Origin: Ollibium composti
GTDB taxonomy: Bacteria > Pseudomonadota > Alphaproteobacteria > Rhizobiales > Rhizobiaceae
NCBI RefSeq assembly: GCF_004801285.1
Contig: NZ_SSNY01000011.1
Coordinates: 62,001 to 126,000 of the forward strand
Length of the DNA stretch: 64,000 nucleotides
Reading direction: 5' to 3'
In this document: positions 8,527-17,472 of the stretch, one piece after another
Layout of the letters: every line of letters begins with the position of its first letter
How positions within the stretch are numbered: the first letter of the stretch is position 1
The notes under the pieces: model-generated
Told to the model about the DNA's origin: nothing
The model's input: only the letters and a program-made list of their open reading frames with translations
Databases searched by the model: none
Program-made: the position numbers and the translations under genes

Positions 8527-9072
8527 ATGTCAAGATCGTGGATTGGAGCAGTGCTTGCGACTGTGGTGACCGCCACCGTGATCAGCGGCCCAGCTGCCGG
8601 CGACGATCGCAGCTGGTGGCCGCACTGGGGCTGGGAGCACATGACGAGCGACGGCTGGGGCCCCGGCATGATGGGATGGTGGGGGCGGCCGGATGGCATG
8701 GTCGAGCGCGTCGACGGGCGACTTGCCTACATGAAAACCGAACTCAAGATAACGCCCGAACAGACAGCGGCATGGGATGCGTTTGCCGCAGTCGTTCGAA
8801 CCTCGGTCGAGGCACACAACGAAATGATGCGCTCGACTACCGAGGAATTCGACGATGGAACCATATTCGACAAGCCCCTGCCCGAGCGACTCGCATCGCA
8901 GATCACGCGGATGGAGGCGCGCTTGGCGCAGATCAAATCCGTCAAGGTAGCCGCCGACGATCTTTACGCCGTTCTCACGAACGAACAGAAGGCAGCCGCC
9001 GACGATGTCGTTCTCCCGTTGACGGGTCTGGGAATGGGACGCAGCCAGGGCCGGCACATGATGCGCTGGTGA
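8527..9072 (+). CDS. Spy/CpxP-like (LTXXQ) periplasmic protein
   Basis: A 181-residue secreted protein. A signal peptide (ATVVTATVISGPAAG) is followed by a Trp/Gly-rich stretch (WWPHWGWEHM, WGPGMMGWWG). Next comes a helical domain with an LTXXQ-like KITPEQTAAWDAF and a second copy, LTNEQKAAADDVVLPLTG, near the end. This arrangement matches Spy/CpxP-family chaperones that protect periplasmic proteins or bind metals. The start at 8527 has GGAGG at 8517-8521. It has its own Fnr-type box, unusual for a family normally tied to Cpx or metal stress. The C-terminus (GRSQGRHMMRW) has possible metal-binding His and Met residues. Confidence 0.75.
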   Translation: MSRSWIGAVLATVVTATVISGPAAGDDRSWWPHWGWEHMTSDGWGPGMMGWWGRPDGMVERVDGRLAYMKTELKITPEQTAAWDAFAAVVRTSVEAHNEMMRSTTEEFDDGTIFDKPLPERLASQITRMEARLAQIKSVKVAADDLYAVLTNEQKAAADDVVLPLTGLGMGRSQGRHMMRW

Positions 9073-9175
9073 GAGGCCGCGTGAGCGGAAGGGCGCTATC
9101 GGGTACCGTTTTGAACTCTGACTTTGGATGCCCACCCCATCGACGGTAGCGTGGATGATTACGTAAGTTGTCCGT

Positions 9176-10636
9176 ATGTGGACGCTCATCGTCACCCATT
9201 GGCCTCATATCCTCGCGGTCGTCTCAACGTTGATCGCGGCGGCGGCCGCGGTGCACGCCGCGATGACAAAAGACGAAGTACGCGCAGCCATTGGCTGGGT
9301 CGGCGTCATTCTCCTGTCGCCTTTCATCGGCGCGCTACTCTACGCCGTAGCCGGCATCAACCGTATCCGCCGCGTCTCGATCGCGGCGGAGCGGTCGGCG
9401 GCCGGACACGAAGTGCTGGAACATCCGCGCTTCGATGCAACTTCCGAAGCAGTCGCCAGCCGCTTCGGCAGGCGGTTCGCCGCACTGAAGATCGCAGGCG
9501 ACAGGATAACCCATCACGCGCTGACGACGGCAAACGCCATCACCGATTTGGATACCGGCGACGAGGCCTACGCTGCGATGATCGCGGCGATTTCCGCCGC
9601 GCAGCGCAGCGTCGTTCTCGAAACCTATATTTTCGACCGCGATCCGATCGGGCTGCGTCTTGCAGATGCCTTGGTCGCTGCCGCACGGCGTGGTGTCGCC
9701 GTGCGCGTGCTGATCGACGCGGTCGGAGCCCGCTACTCCGTGCCCAGTATCGTCGATCATCTGAGCGAGGGTGGTGTCACCACCCGCGTGTTCAATGGGC
9801 GCATCATCAGCGGGCTGCGGCTGCCCTACGCCAATCTGCGGACGCACCGGAAGATTCTCGTGGTGGACGGCGCCGTCGGCTTCGTCGGCGGGATGAACAT
9901 CCGGCAAGGCTTCACTGCGGAATTCGCCGGGGCGGCCATGGCGCACGACACGCATTTCCGTATCGAAGGGCCGGTGATCGCAGATATCTTCTCGGTCGCC
10001 GCCGAGGATTGGTATTTCGCCAGCGGCGAGCGCCTCCATGGCGATGCCTGGCGTATCGCCATGGAGGCGTCCGGCGAGCCCGGCTCGCCCATCTTCATGC
10101 GCGCACTTCCTTCAGGCCCCGATGCGAGCCTCGAAGCCAACCACAAGATGCTGATGGCCGCCTTCTCCATTGCACGCCGCTCCATCCGCATCATGTCGCC
10201 CTACTTTCTGCCCGACCGCGAACTGATCAGTGCGCTGACCACTGCTGCCCGGCGCGGGATCGACATCGACATCGTGGTCCCGTCAGCCAACAATCTGCTG
10301 CTCGTTGACCGCGCGATGACAGCCCAGTTCGACCAGGTCGTCAGGAGCTATTGCCGGGTCTGGCGTGCGCAGGGCCCTTTCGACCATTCCAAGCTGCTCG
10401 TCGTCGATTCCATCTGGGCCTTCGTCGGCTCCTCCAATCTCGATCCGCGCTCGCTGAGGCTGAACTTCGAGATCGATCTCGAAGTGCTGGACGCCGGCTT
10501 CGCGACACGGATCGAGCGGCGCATCGACGCCGCGATCGGCTCGGCTGTCGAGGTGACTCTGGAAAGCCTGCGCGCCAGACCGTTCCTCGAACGCCTGATC
10601 GACCGTATTTTGTGGCTCGGATCGCCTTACCTTTGA
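9176..10636 (+). CDS. cls: Cardiolipin synthase-like phospholipase D protein
   Basis: A 486-residue membrane-anchored PLD-superfamily enzyme, predicted to join two phosphatidylglycerol molecules into cardiolipin. Two N-terminal hydrophobic segments (about residues 8-30 and 40-60) are of the PLDc_N type. Two HKD motifs follow: HRKILVVDGAVGFVGGMN with H224, K226 and D231, and HSKLLVVDSIWAFVGSSNLD near residue 404. Spacing and length match bacterial ClsA-type proteins. The ATG at 9176 begins the first membrane helix. A short inverted repeat spans its stop codon. Confidence 0.87.
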   Translation: MWTLIVTHWPHILAVVSTLIAAAAAVHAAMTKDEVRAAIGWVGVILLSPFIGALLYAVAGINRIRRVSIAAERSAAGHEVLEHPRFDATSEAVASRFGRRFAALKIAGDRITHHALTTANAITDLDTGDEAYAAMIAAISAAQRSVVLETYIFDRDPIGLRLADALVAAARRGVAVRVLIDAVGARYSVPSIVDHLSEGGVTTRVFNGRIISGLRLPYANLRTHRKILVVDGAVGFVGGMNIRQGFTAEFAGAAMAHDTHFRIEGPVIADIFSVAAEDWYFASGERLHGDAWRIAMEASGEPGSPIFMRALPSGPDASLEANHKMLMAAFSIARRSIRIMSPYFLPDRELISALTTAARRGIDIDIVVPSANNLLLVDRAMTAQFDQVVRSYCRVWRAQGPFDHSKLLVVDSIWAFVGSSNLDPRSLRLNFEIDLEVLDAGFATRIERRIDAAIGSAVEVTLESLRARPFLERLIDRILWLGSPYL

Positions 10637-10654
10637 CGCACCAACTATGCGTCA
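10634..10654. repeat. Short inverted repeat spanning the cls stop codon
   Basis: Arms TGACGCA (10634-10640) and TGCGTCA (10648-10654) surround a 7-nt loop. The first three bases are the cls stop codon. No T-run follows, so it is not a standard terminator. It could be an RNA hairpin at the 3' end or an operator for the next gene. Confidence 0.4.
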
Positions 10655-10738
10655 TCTATCGATTGCAGTGGAATTCACCGGCACCCAGATAACAGAGGCG
10701 GCTTGAGATTTAGGCGCGAAATCGACAGAAAGACGAGA

Positions 10739-11587
10739 ATGATCATGCACAGGTTCGGCCCGGGTTTCCCCACAAAGGTCCTCGAACAGCTTCGAATGCG
10801 TCGGCAGCGCGCCGGACAATCGACGACGGCGGAAGGCATGGAACAGCCGGGCGTGCTGGTGGCTTCCTACAACGTCCACAAATGCGTCGGCACCGACGGA
10901 AGGTTTGATCCCGAACGAACTTTCCGGGTCATTCATGAAATAGATGCGGACGTCATAGCTCTGCAGGAAGCTGATAAGCGTTTCGGCAATCGCGAGGGCC
11001 TGCTCGACCTCGCGCGTCTCGAGCGCGAGTCTGGCCTGGCGCTTGTGCCGGTATCGGGAAACATGCGAACGCATGGCTGGCACGGAAACGTCCTGCTTTT
11101 CAGGCGGGGCGTTATCCGCGACGTGCATCAGATAGCCCTTCCGGGGCTGGAGCCGCGCGGCGCGATTGTCGCAGAAATCGAACTGGAAGCCGGCGGCGCC
11201 GTCAGGATCATCGCAGCGCATTTCGGGCTTCTCCGCCGCTCTCGCACCCATCAGGCGCATTTGATCCAGCAAATCATGAACGCCAGAGACGAAGTCCCGG
11301 CATTGCTGATGGGCGACCTCAACGAATGGCGACTTAACGGCCGTTCCGCGCTCAACACGTTTAATGCCGCATTCGGTCCGTTGCCAGAGCCTGTTCCCAG
11401 TTTCCCCTCCCGATTGCCTCTCCTGGCACTCGACCGCATGATCGCAAACCGTAGGGACATTCTCTCGCCGATCATGGTCCACGATACGCCGCTGGCACGT
11501 CTGGCCTCGGACCACCTGCCGATCAAGGCGTATGTCAGCCTCGCATCCGCGCACTCGACGGCCAAACCCGATCTCGAGGCGGCCTGA
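10739..11587 (+). CDS. Endonuclease/exonuclease/phosphatase-fold hydrolase
   Basis: A protein of about 282 residues. The EEP fold is shown by VLVASYNVHKCVGTDGRFDPERTFRVI (Asn of the first strand), VIALQEADKRFG (metal-binding Glu in QE), LLMGDLNEWRLNG (Asp/Asn pair) and LASDHLPIKAYV (catalytic SDH). Such enzymes hydrolyse phosphodiesters in nucleic acids, lipids or sugar phosphates. Location behind a cardiolipin synthase-like gene is a common pairing and suggests lipid-related work, but this is inference. The start is uncertain: ATGs at 10739 and 10745 precede the domain by about 40 residues, and an ATG near 10838 would give the bare domain. Confidence 0.8.
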   Translation: MIMHRFGPGFPTKVLEQLRMRRQRAGQSTTAEGMEQPGVLVASYNVHKCVGTDGRFDPERTFRVIHEIDADVIALQEADKRFGNREGLLDLARLERESGLALVPVSGNMRTHGWHGNVLLFRRGVIRDVHQIALPGLEPRGAIVAEIELEAGGAVRIIAAHFGLLRRSRTHQAHLIQQIMNARDEVPALLMGDLNEWRLNGRSALNTFNAAFGPLPEPVPSFPSRLPLLALDRMIANRRDILSPIMVHDTPLARLASDHLPIKAYVSLASAHSTAKPDLEAA

Positions 11588-11604
11588 GGCAAGAGACGGC
11601 TTGT

Positions 11605-14160
11605 TCAGAATCGGAGCCGGTCGCGCCAGATTGACTTGGCGAGTTCGAGTACGATCAAAGCGATCATCGCCGCTGCCAACGCAAGGCCGATATCGTCCCC
11701 ATGTAGCGGGCCGAAGCTGAACAGGCTCCGCACGGACGGCTCCAGCAGGCCGAGCGCGAGGACGAGCGCGACCGCGGCGAAAATCCACGCAAGCGCAGGG
11801 TTGGGCCTTCGGATCGCCACGATAGGCGACGAACTGAAGGAGCGATTGACGAGGACGAGGCTGGCTAGGCAGAAAATCAAGGCAACGAATGTAAGTGCCC
11901 GTACCTCGTCTGCCGGCGTGCCGCGCCCAAAGGTGTAGATGAAAATCGTGCCGGTCAGCGCCAAGACCAACGCACCCTGGAGCACGCTCCAGAAGATCAA
12001 CGACCAGGAGAACAATGGCTCCGATGGTTGCCGCGGCGGGCGGCGCATGACATCTTCTTCCTCGCCTTCCGCCTCGAAGACCAGCGTGCATACTGGATCG
12101 ATCACCATCTCGAGGAACGCAATGTGAATCGGGCTGAAGATGATCGGAAAGCCGAAGACCAGCGGTAACAACGCCAGGCCCGCGATCGGCACGTGAACGG
12201 CGAAGATGAAACCCATAGCCTTGCGGATGTTATCATAGATGCGCCGCCCGAGCCTGATGGCTGAGACGATCGAGCTGAAATCGTCATCGAGGAGGACTAT
12301 GGAGGACGCTTCGCGCGCCACGTCCGTACCGCGGCCGCCCATGGCGATGCCGATATGTGCGGCCTTCAGCGACGGTGCATCGTTGACGCCGTCTCCGGTC
12401 ATCGCAACGATTTCGTTGTCCGCTTTCATCGCCTGGACGATGCGAAGCTTCTGTTCCGGCATGATGCGGGCGAACACCGTTGCGCTCCGGGCACGTTTCC
12501 GCAGATCTTCGTTTCCGAGCTTCTCCATCATTTCGCCGGTGACCGCGGCGGCACCTTCAGCGAGGCCTGCACGGTGCGCAATGGCGCAAGCCGTCGCCGG
12601 GTAGTCGCCGGTGATCATGACGACGCGGATGCCGGCGGAGCGGCAGTCGTCGATCGCCTGCGAGACGCTCTGCCGCAACGGGTCGGCCAGCCCGACGAGG
12701 CCGAGGAATGCGAAGGCGAAACCATGCGGCGTGTCCGGTAAAGCCTCGCCTTCATGGGCCGCTTTAGCGACACCCAGGACGCGGAGCCCTTCCGCGGCCA
12801 TTGCGTCGACTGCCTGACGGACCATGGTACTCTCTGCCTCTCCGAGATTGGAGATCTTGGCGATTGCCTCCGGGGCGCCCTTCGCTGCGACGGTGAATTT
12901 CGGCTTCGCTGCGCCGTCGTCGCGCCAGACGTTGGTGACGGCGAGGAGTTCCGGACGCAGCCCGTAGCTTCGGACCAGCGTCCAGGCGGTTCTCGAGTGG
13001 CCTGCGATCCGCTCCTTGGCGAAGTCGTGGAAAGCCTTCTCCATCGGGTCGAACGGCTCGGGCGCGCTGGCCAGGAGTCCTTGGAAAGCCAGGTTCTGTG
13101 CGTCTTCCGGTGCCGGGGCGTCGGAGACTTCGTAACGGCCGAGCCCGTTGTCGCTCCTCGGACGCAGTTCGGCGACGGACATGCGGTTCTCGGTGAGCGT
13201 GCCCGTCTTGTCGGTGCACAGCACCGTTGCTGAACCGAGCGTCTCGATGGCCGCCGCCCGGCGCGTCAGGACGCGAGCGCGTGAGATCCGCCATGCGCCC
13301 ATGGCCATGAATACGGTGAGCACGACCGGAAATTCTTCCGGGAGCATGGCCATGCCGATGGTGATGGCGGCGAGTACCGCATCCAGCCAGCCGCCGCGCA
13401 GCATGCCGTAGAGCACCAGCACGACGAGGCTTACCAGCCCTCCGCCGATGGCCGAAAGCTGCACCAGCCGCAAGATTTGAGCGCGAAGGCGCGGCGGTTC
13501 CGCCTCAAGGCCGTGCAATGACTGGCCGATCTTGCCGATCTCGCTTCGCGGTCCGGTGGCGAAGACCTCTGCGACGCCGCTGCCACGCACGATCAGCGAG
13601 CCGGAATATACGTAGGGAAGATCGTCGCCCCCCGGCCTGACGCCGGACGAAGGCCGGCCAACCGTGACGGATTTGCGGACCGGCAGGGACTCTCCCGTCA
13701 GCAGCGACTCGTCGGCTTGAAGGTCGCGGCCCTGCAGGATCGTCGCGTCGGCCGGCACGCGATCACCTTCGCCGAGGATGACAAGGTCACCGCGCACCAC
13801 CTCGCGTCCCGGAATGCGCCGGTGGACGCCGCTCCGTATAACCAGGGCTCGCGGACTTGTAAGATCGCGCAACGCCTCCAGCACGCGCTCGGTGCGCGTT
13901 TCCTGGATCACGGTGATGATGACCGACATGCTTGCGAAGGCGAGCAGGATGAGCGCTTCCTCGCGGTCGCCCAGCAGGAAGTAGATCACTCCGCCCGCGA
14001 GCAGCAGCGCCAGCATCGGCTCGCGCAGGACCTCCAGCACGATCGCGAGCGCGGTCCGATGCTCATGTCTCGGAAGCTCGTTGTAACCTTCTGCCTTGAG
14101 GCGGCGGGCCGCTTCTTCCTCGGCGATTCCCTGGAAACGAGAAGGCTCGGGCGGTTTCAT
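11605..14160 (-). CDS. Cation-transporting P-type ATPase (P2-like)
   Basis: An 851-residue P-type ATPase. An N-terminal cation-ATPase domain precedes TGES (155-158) in the actuator. PEEFP (from 274) lies in the TM4 ion-binding site, and the phosphorylated aspartate is D317 in CTDKTGTLTENR. The hinge is AMTGDGVNDAPSLKAAHIGIAMG. Six C-terminal membrane helices follow. PEEF in TM4 and the domain order resemble Ca2+/Mg2+-type P2A/P3 relatives, not heavy-metal P1B pumps; no N-terminal metal-binding motif is present. Ion specificity is not settled. It is convergent with the EEP gene. Confidence 0.88.
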   Translation of the reverse strand: MKPPEPSRFQGIAEEEAARRLKAEGYNELPRHEHRTALAIVLEVLREPMLALLLAGGVIYFLLGDREEALILLAFASMSVIITVIQETRTERVLEALRDLTSPRALVIRSGVHRRIPGREVVRGDLVILGEGDRVPADATILQGRDLQADESLLTGESLPVRKSVTVGRPSSGVRPGGDDLPYVYSGSLIVRGSGVAEVFATGPRSEIGKIGQSLHGLEAEPPRLRAQILRLVQLSAIGGGLVSLVVLVLYGMLRGGWLDAVLAAITIGMAMLPEEFPVVLTVFMAMGAWRISRARVLTRRAAAIETLGSATVLCTDKTGTLTENRMSVAELRPRSDNGLGRYEVSDAPAPEDAQNLAFQGLLASAPEPFDPMEKAFHDFAKERIAGHSRTAWTLVRSYGLRPELLAVTNVWRDDGAAKPKFTVAAKGAPEAIAKISNLGEAESTMVRQAVDAMAAEGLRVLGVAKAAHEGEALPDTPHGFAFAFLGLVGLADPLRQSVSQAIDDCRSAGIRVVMITGDYPATACAIAHRAGLAEGAAAVTGEMMEKLGNEDLRKRARSATVFARIMPEQKLRIVQAMKADNEIVAMTGDGVNDAPSLKAAHIGIAMGGRGTDVAREASSIVLLDDDFSSIVSAIRLGRRIYDNIRKAMGFIFAVHVPIAGLALLPLVFGFPIIFSPIHIAFLEMVIDPVCTLVFEAEGEEEDVMRRPPRQPSEPLFSWSLIFWSVLQGALVLALTGTIFIYTFGRGTPADEVRALTFVALIFCLASLVLVNRSFSSSPIVAIRRPNPALAWIFAAVALVLALGLLEPSVRSLFSFGPLHGDDIGLALAAAMIALIVLELAKSIWRDRLRF

Positions 14161-14286
14161 CGTCCAACTCAGGCTCCCTGCGGGCGGCGGAACGCTCGAC
14201 CTCCCGAACTGACCGGCCGAAACTTGTCGGCTACTTTCCGCAGCATCTGTCTATCATGGCATCAGGATGGCCTTTGCCAGTTCTTC

Positions 14287-15618
14287 TCATTTGCCGGGGA
14301 TGAATCTGGCTTCGAAGCCGTCCTGGCGCCCTTCGCGCGGAGAGACCAGTTCTATCCGCCCACCGATGCCCGAAGCGATCGCCTTGGCGATGGCGAGCCC
14401 GAGGCCGGCGCCTTCCCCCTGCGCGCCGCCTCGCTCGAAAGGCTCGGCCAGGCGGGCAAGCATGTCCGCCGGGACTGCGCTTCCCGCGTTGAAGACCCGC
14501 AGCACGCCGTCCGCCGACAAGGCGACACGCACCGGCTCGTGCCGCGAGCCATGCTTCAGCGCATTCTCGATGAGATTCCGCGCCAGGATCGCAAATGCGT
14601 CGGCGTCGATGTCTGAGAACACCGGAGCGTCAGCCAGAACCAGCTCGATCTGCTTCGGATCGTCCATCGTCATCTCATCGACCAGCACCCGCAACACGGT
14701 CGCTACGTTCACCGGCTGGGCCGCCTGAAGCCGCCCCCCTTCGGCCCGTGCAAGCTGCATCAGTTTCTCCGACAGCCTGGAAAGCCGTCGCAACGCCGTC
14801 TCGATGTGCCGCGCCCTTCTGCGGGTGGCCTCGTTCGGCGCCTCGGCGATCAGGCGCTGCGTCTGCGCCAGCGCCGCAGCGACTGGCGTACGCAGTTCGT
14901 GCGCGGAATTGGCCGTAAAGCTTCGCTCTGCTTCCAGCGTGCGCCTGAGCCGCTCCAGCAAGTGGTTTACCGCCATTGCTATCGGCCGGATTTCGGATGG
15001 CAGGCCATCGGCCGCGACCGCCGTCAGGTCACCGCCGCCGCGGGCCTCTATACCCGAACGGAAGGTCCTTATAGGCGCCATTGAAAGTCGCACGACGGCC
15101 CAGACGCCGAGCAGGCTGAGAGGGATGACCAGGCCGAGCGGCAGTGCCAGGCCGAGCAGAACCTCCTCGGCCACCGCGCGCCGGTGGACGAGGGGCTCGG
15201 CCACGGCGATCGTCACCGTACCGCGCAACGCGGCGTCGAAATAGATTCGGTGGGTCGAGGTATCGGCGAAGCCCGTGCCGGCGAAAGGCGGAAAGACGGC
15301 CAGATCGGCATTGTGTGACCGCAACAGGACCTTGCCCTCGGAATCCCTCACGACGTAGGTGAAATATTCGTCGTGCCGGCGCAGCGTAGCCACGCTCTGC
15401 TCCGCATCGTCGTCGCCATCATGATCGCGGCCGATGATGTCGAGAACGGCCAACGGCAGGATGCGTTGCGCCGTTTCCTCCAGTGCGCTGTCGAACACCT
15501 CGTTCATCTCGTGGCGCAGCTTGTGCGCCGTCACCGCGGCCGCAACCGCCCACAGCAGCGCCACCCCCAACCCGAGCCACAGCGAAAGCCGCCATTGCAG
15601 ACTTCTGGGCAGCATCAT
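14287..15618 (-). CDS. Two-component sensor histidine kinase
   Basis: A 443-residue membrane kinase. TM1 (about 10-30) and TM2 (about 155-178) flank a periplasmic sensor of about 120 residues rich in acidic and His residues (IIGRDHDGDDDAEQS). HAMP follows, then a HisKA domain with H240 in NSAHELRTP and a HATPase with NLIENALKHGS and GAGLGLAIAKAI. Its start overlaps the regulator stop by ATGA. This sensor type is typical of the TctE/QseC group. The acidic/His sensor region may see metals, which is inference. The divergent PepSY and cytochrome b561 genes are likely targets. Confidence 0.9.
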   Translation of the reverse strand: MMLPRSLQWRLSLWLGLGVALLWAVAAAVTAHKLRHEMNEVFDSALEETAQRILPLAVLDIIGRDHDGDDDAEQSVATLRRHDEYFTYVVRDSEGKVLLRSHNADLAVFPPFAGTGFADTSTHRIYFDAALRGTVTIAVAEPLVHRRAVAEEVLLGLALPLGLVIPLSLLGVWAVVRLSMAPIRTFRSGIEARGGGDLTAVAADGLPSEIRPIAMAVNHLLERLRRTLEAERSFTANSAHELRTPVAAALAQTQRLIAEAPNEATRRRARHIETALRRLSRLSEKLMQLARAEGGRLQAAQPVNVATVLRVLVDEMTMDDPKQIELVLADAPVFSDIDADAFAILARNLIENALKHGSRHEPVRVALSADGVLRVFNAGSAVPADMLARLAEPFERGGAQGEGAGLGLAIAKAIASGIGGRIELVSPREGRQDGFEARFIPGK

Positions 15619-16277
15619 CTGGCATTTCCAAGCCGGTATCCGATACCGCGCACGGTATCGATCACTGAATGTCCCAGCTTCTTGCGCAGGCGACTGACAT
15701 GGACCTCGATCGTGTTGCTTTCCACCTCGGCGCCGAAGGCATAGAGCCGCTCCTCAAGCTGCACCTTGGACATGATTTGGCCGGGGCGCTGGACGAAGGC
15801 CTCGAACAGCGCCCATTCGCGCGCAGTCAGATCGATCGGCCGGCCGCCGCGCGCGACAGTCCTAGCCGCGAGATCGATCTGCAGGTCGCCGATCTCGACG
15901 AGCGGGTTCGGATTGCCGCTGTAGCGCCGTGCCACGGCGTTCAGCCGTGCCGAAAGCTCCGATAGGTCGAAGGGCTTGGTCATGTAGTCGTCCGCCCCGG
16001 CGTTGAGCCCCTGGATACGATCGGAGATCTGGTCCAGCGCCGTCAGGATGATGACCGGCGTAGCGCAGCCCTTCATGCGCATGCTGCGCAAAAAGCTGAT
16101 GCCCCGCCCGTCCGGGAGCATCATGTCCAAGAGGACAAGGTCGTAAGCCGCACTCTCGAGGTAGGTTGTCGCAGCGTCGAGTCGCGTCACCCAGTCGACC
16201 GAATGGCTTGACGCGACGATGTGGTCACGCACGGCCGCGCCCAGGATCGAGTCGTCTTCCACCAGCAGGATTCTCAT
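15615..16277 (-). CDS. OmpR-family response regulator
   Basis: A 220-residue regulator. The receiver domain has acidic residues in LLVEDD, the phospho-acceptor D51 in LVLLDMMLPDG, and K in MTKPFDL. It is followed by an OmpR winged-helix domain (LTAREWALFEAFV, ESNTIEVHVSRLRKKLG, IDTVRGIGYRL). The frame extends upstream to 16451, but the ATG at 16277 begins the receiver at the normal position. It is coupled to the kinase gene. A palindrome at 16323-16336 lies 46 nt upstream, between it and the PepSY gene, and is a candidate binding site. Confidence 0.9.
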   Translation of the reverse strand: MRILLVEDDSILGAAVRDHIVASSHSVDWVTRLDAATTYLESAAYDLVLLDMMLPDGRGISFLRSMRMKGCATPVIILTALDQISDRIQGLNAGADDYMTKPFDLSELSARLNAVARRYSGNPNPLVEIGDLQIDLAARTVARGGRPIDLTAREWALFEAFVQRPGQIMSKVQLEERLYAFGAEVESNTIEVHVSRLRKKLGHSVIDTVRGIGYRLGNAR

Positions 16278-16322
16278 GAAGGGACCGTCCTGTTCCTTAC
16301 CGTGCGATTGCCATCGAATCCT

Positions 16323-16336
16323 GTCAGCAAGCTGAC
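16323..16336. promoter_or_regulatory. Palindrome between response regulator and PepSY gene
   Basis: GTCAGC-AA-GCTGAC is a perfect 6-bp inverted repeat with a 2-nt centre, in the 143-nt divergent intergenic region. It could be an operator for the adjacent OmpR-type regulator, although OmpR-family sites are more often direct repeats. Function is inferred from position only. Confidence 0.35.
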
Positions 16337-16420
16337 GGGTATGTCCACTCAGCTTCAGGTGTTCGTCAGGCAAGACTGCCATGGTCACCGCGACCGAACA
16401 TCGAGCAAGGACAAACAAAT

Positions 16421-16810
16421 ATGAGGAAGCATACACTGGCAGCGGCTGCATTTCTCGTATTTGCCGGATCGGGCGCCGCGATGGCCGACGACGACTGCCA
16501 CCTTCCGATGGACCAGTGGCAGCCGCGCGAGGCTGTGCAGAAGATGGCCGAAGCCCGCGGCTGGACCGTCCGCAGGATCAGGGCCGACGACGGCTGCTAC
16601 CAGATCAGTGGCACCGACGAGAACGGCCGCGGCCTTAAGGTCAAAGTGGATCCCGGCTCGCTGGAGATCGTCAAGATGAAGCGAGAAGGGCAGGATGAAG
16701 ACGATGACGACAATGGCTCCAGCCGATTGCAGGCGGCGCCCGCCGGAATGGTCGCGCCGCCTTCCAACGGACTCTTCGGCAAGGGCGCCCCGAAAGCCGA
16801 AGTGAAATGA
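16421..16810 (+). CDS. Secreted PepSY-domain protein
   Basis: A 129-residue protein with a signal peptide (AAAAFLVFAGSGAAMA). One PepSY domain follows: WQPREAVQKMAEARGWTVRRIRADDGCYQISGTDENGRGLKVKVDPGSLEIVKMK. The Cys pair DDDCH and DDGCY could form a disulfide. The C-terminus is acidic and low-complexity (EDEDDDDNGS). PepSY proteins of this kind are often divergent from a two-component system and are linked to redox or iron metabolism; the exact role is unknown. It sits 49 nt before cytochrome b561 and is probably co-transcribed. Confidence 0.8.
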   Translation: MRKHTLAAAAFLVFAGSGAAMADDDCHLPMDQWQPREAVQKMAEARGWTVRRIRADDGCYQISGTDENGRGLKVKVDPGSLEIVKMKREGQDEDDDDNGSSRLQAAPAGMVAPPSNGLFGKGAPKAEVK

Positions 16811-16859
16811 CGAACCGTCTCACCCCAGTCACGACGACGAATTTTCAAAGGTGAACAAG

Positions 16860-17393
16860 ATGCAGGAAGAACGCGTGAGAACCCGCAATTCCGCCCGCTA
16901 TTCGAAAAGCATGATCGTCATCCATTGGGTGACCGCTCTGGCCGTGCTGGGCGCATGGCTGACCTCGGAAGGTGGCCGGGACATAGCCGAAGATCCGCCG
17001 CTGCTGCATTTCTCGCTTGGGCTGGCGGTGCTCGTGCTGGTCGTGCCCCGCCTGATCCTGCGCCTCGCGGGTGGCGCGCCCGACGTGGAACCCCAGGGCG
17101 GCTGGCTTGGCGCGACCGCCAGGGCCGGCCATGCGGTGCTCTACCTGTTCCTGATCGTCCTGCCGCTGACCGGCTGGTACGCCGCTTCGCGCATGGGCGT
17201 GCCCGTATCATTTTTTGGCCTGCACCTGCCGGCCATCGCCGAGCAGGTCCAGGGCCAGCCGGGCCTGATCGCCGATCTCCATGAAAATGGCGGGACGGTG
17301 ATCCTCTATCTCGCCGGCCTGCATGCCCTGATGGCGATCTGGCACCAGTTCGTCCTGCGCGACGGCACGCTCCAGCGCATGAGTCCGCGCTGA
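16860..17393 (+). CDS. Cytochrome b561-family membrane protein
   Basis: A 177-residue four-helix diheme b-type cytochrome. Histidines sit in MIVIHWVTALAVLG (helix 1), LHFSLGLAVLVLV (helix 2), GHAVLYLFLIVLPLTGWYAAS (helix 3) and LHALMAIWHQFVL (helix 4), the bacterial b561 pattern. These proteins carry electrons from quinol to periplasmic partners. AAGG at 16847-16850 favours ATG 16860 over GTG 16851. The partner here may be the PepSY protein or the adjacent flavin system. A close paralogue lies at 30314-30844. A strong hairpin follows it. Confidence 0.87.
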   Translation: MQEERVRTRNSARYSKSMIVIHWVTALAVLGAWLTSEGGRDIAEDPPLLHFSLGLAVLVLVVPRLILRLAGGAPDVEPQGGWLGATARAGHAVLYLFLIVLPLTGWYAASRMGVPVSFFGLHLPAIAEQVQGQPGLIADLHENGGTVILYLAGLHALMAIWHQFVLRDGTLQRMSPR

Positions 17394-17436
17394 GGTTTTT
17401 TCTCACGCCAAGTGGCTTCCTCCGCTTGTCCACGGC

Positions 17437-17462
17437 CCCGGCGCGACAAGGCTCGCGCCGGG
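17437..17462. terminator. Bidirectional GC-rich hairpin
   Basis: A perfect 10-bp stem (CCCGGCGCGA and TCGCGCCGGG) encloses a 6-nt loop. It lies between the convergent cytochrome b561 and ApbE genes. There is no clear T-run, so termination efficiency is uncertain, but position and stem strength fit a shared terminator. Confidence 0.6.
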
Positions 17463-17472
17463 TCTCAACGCG

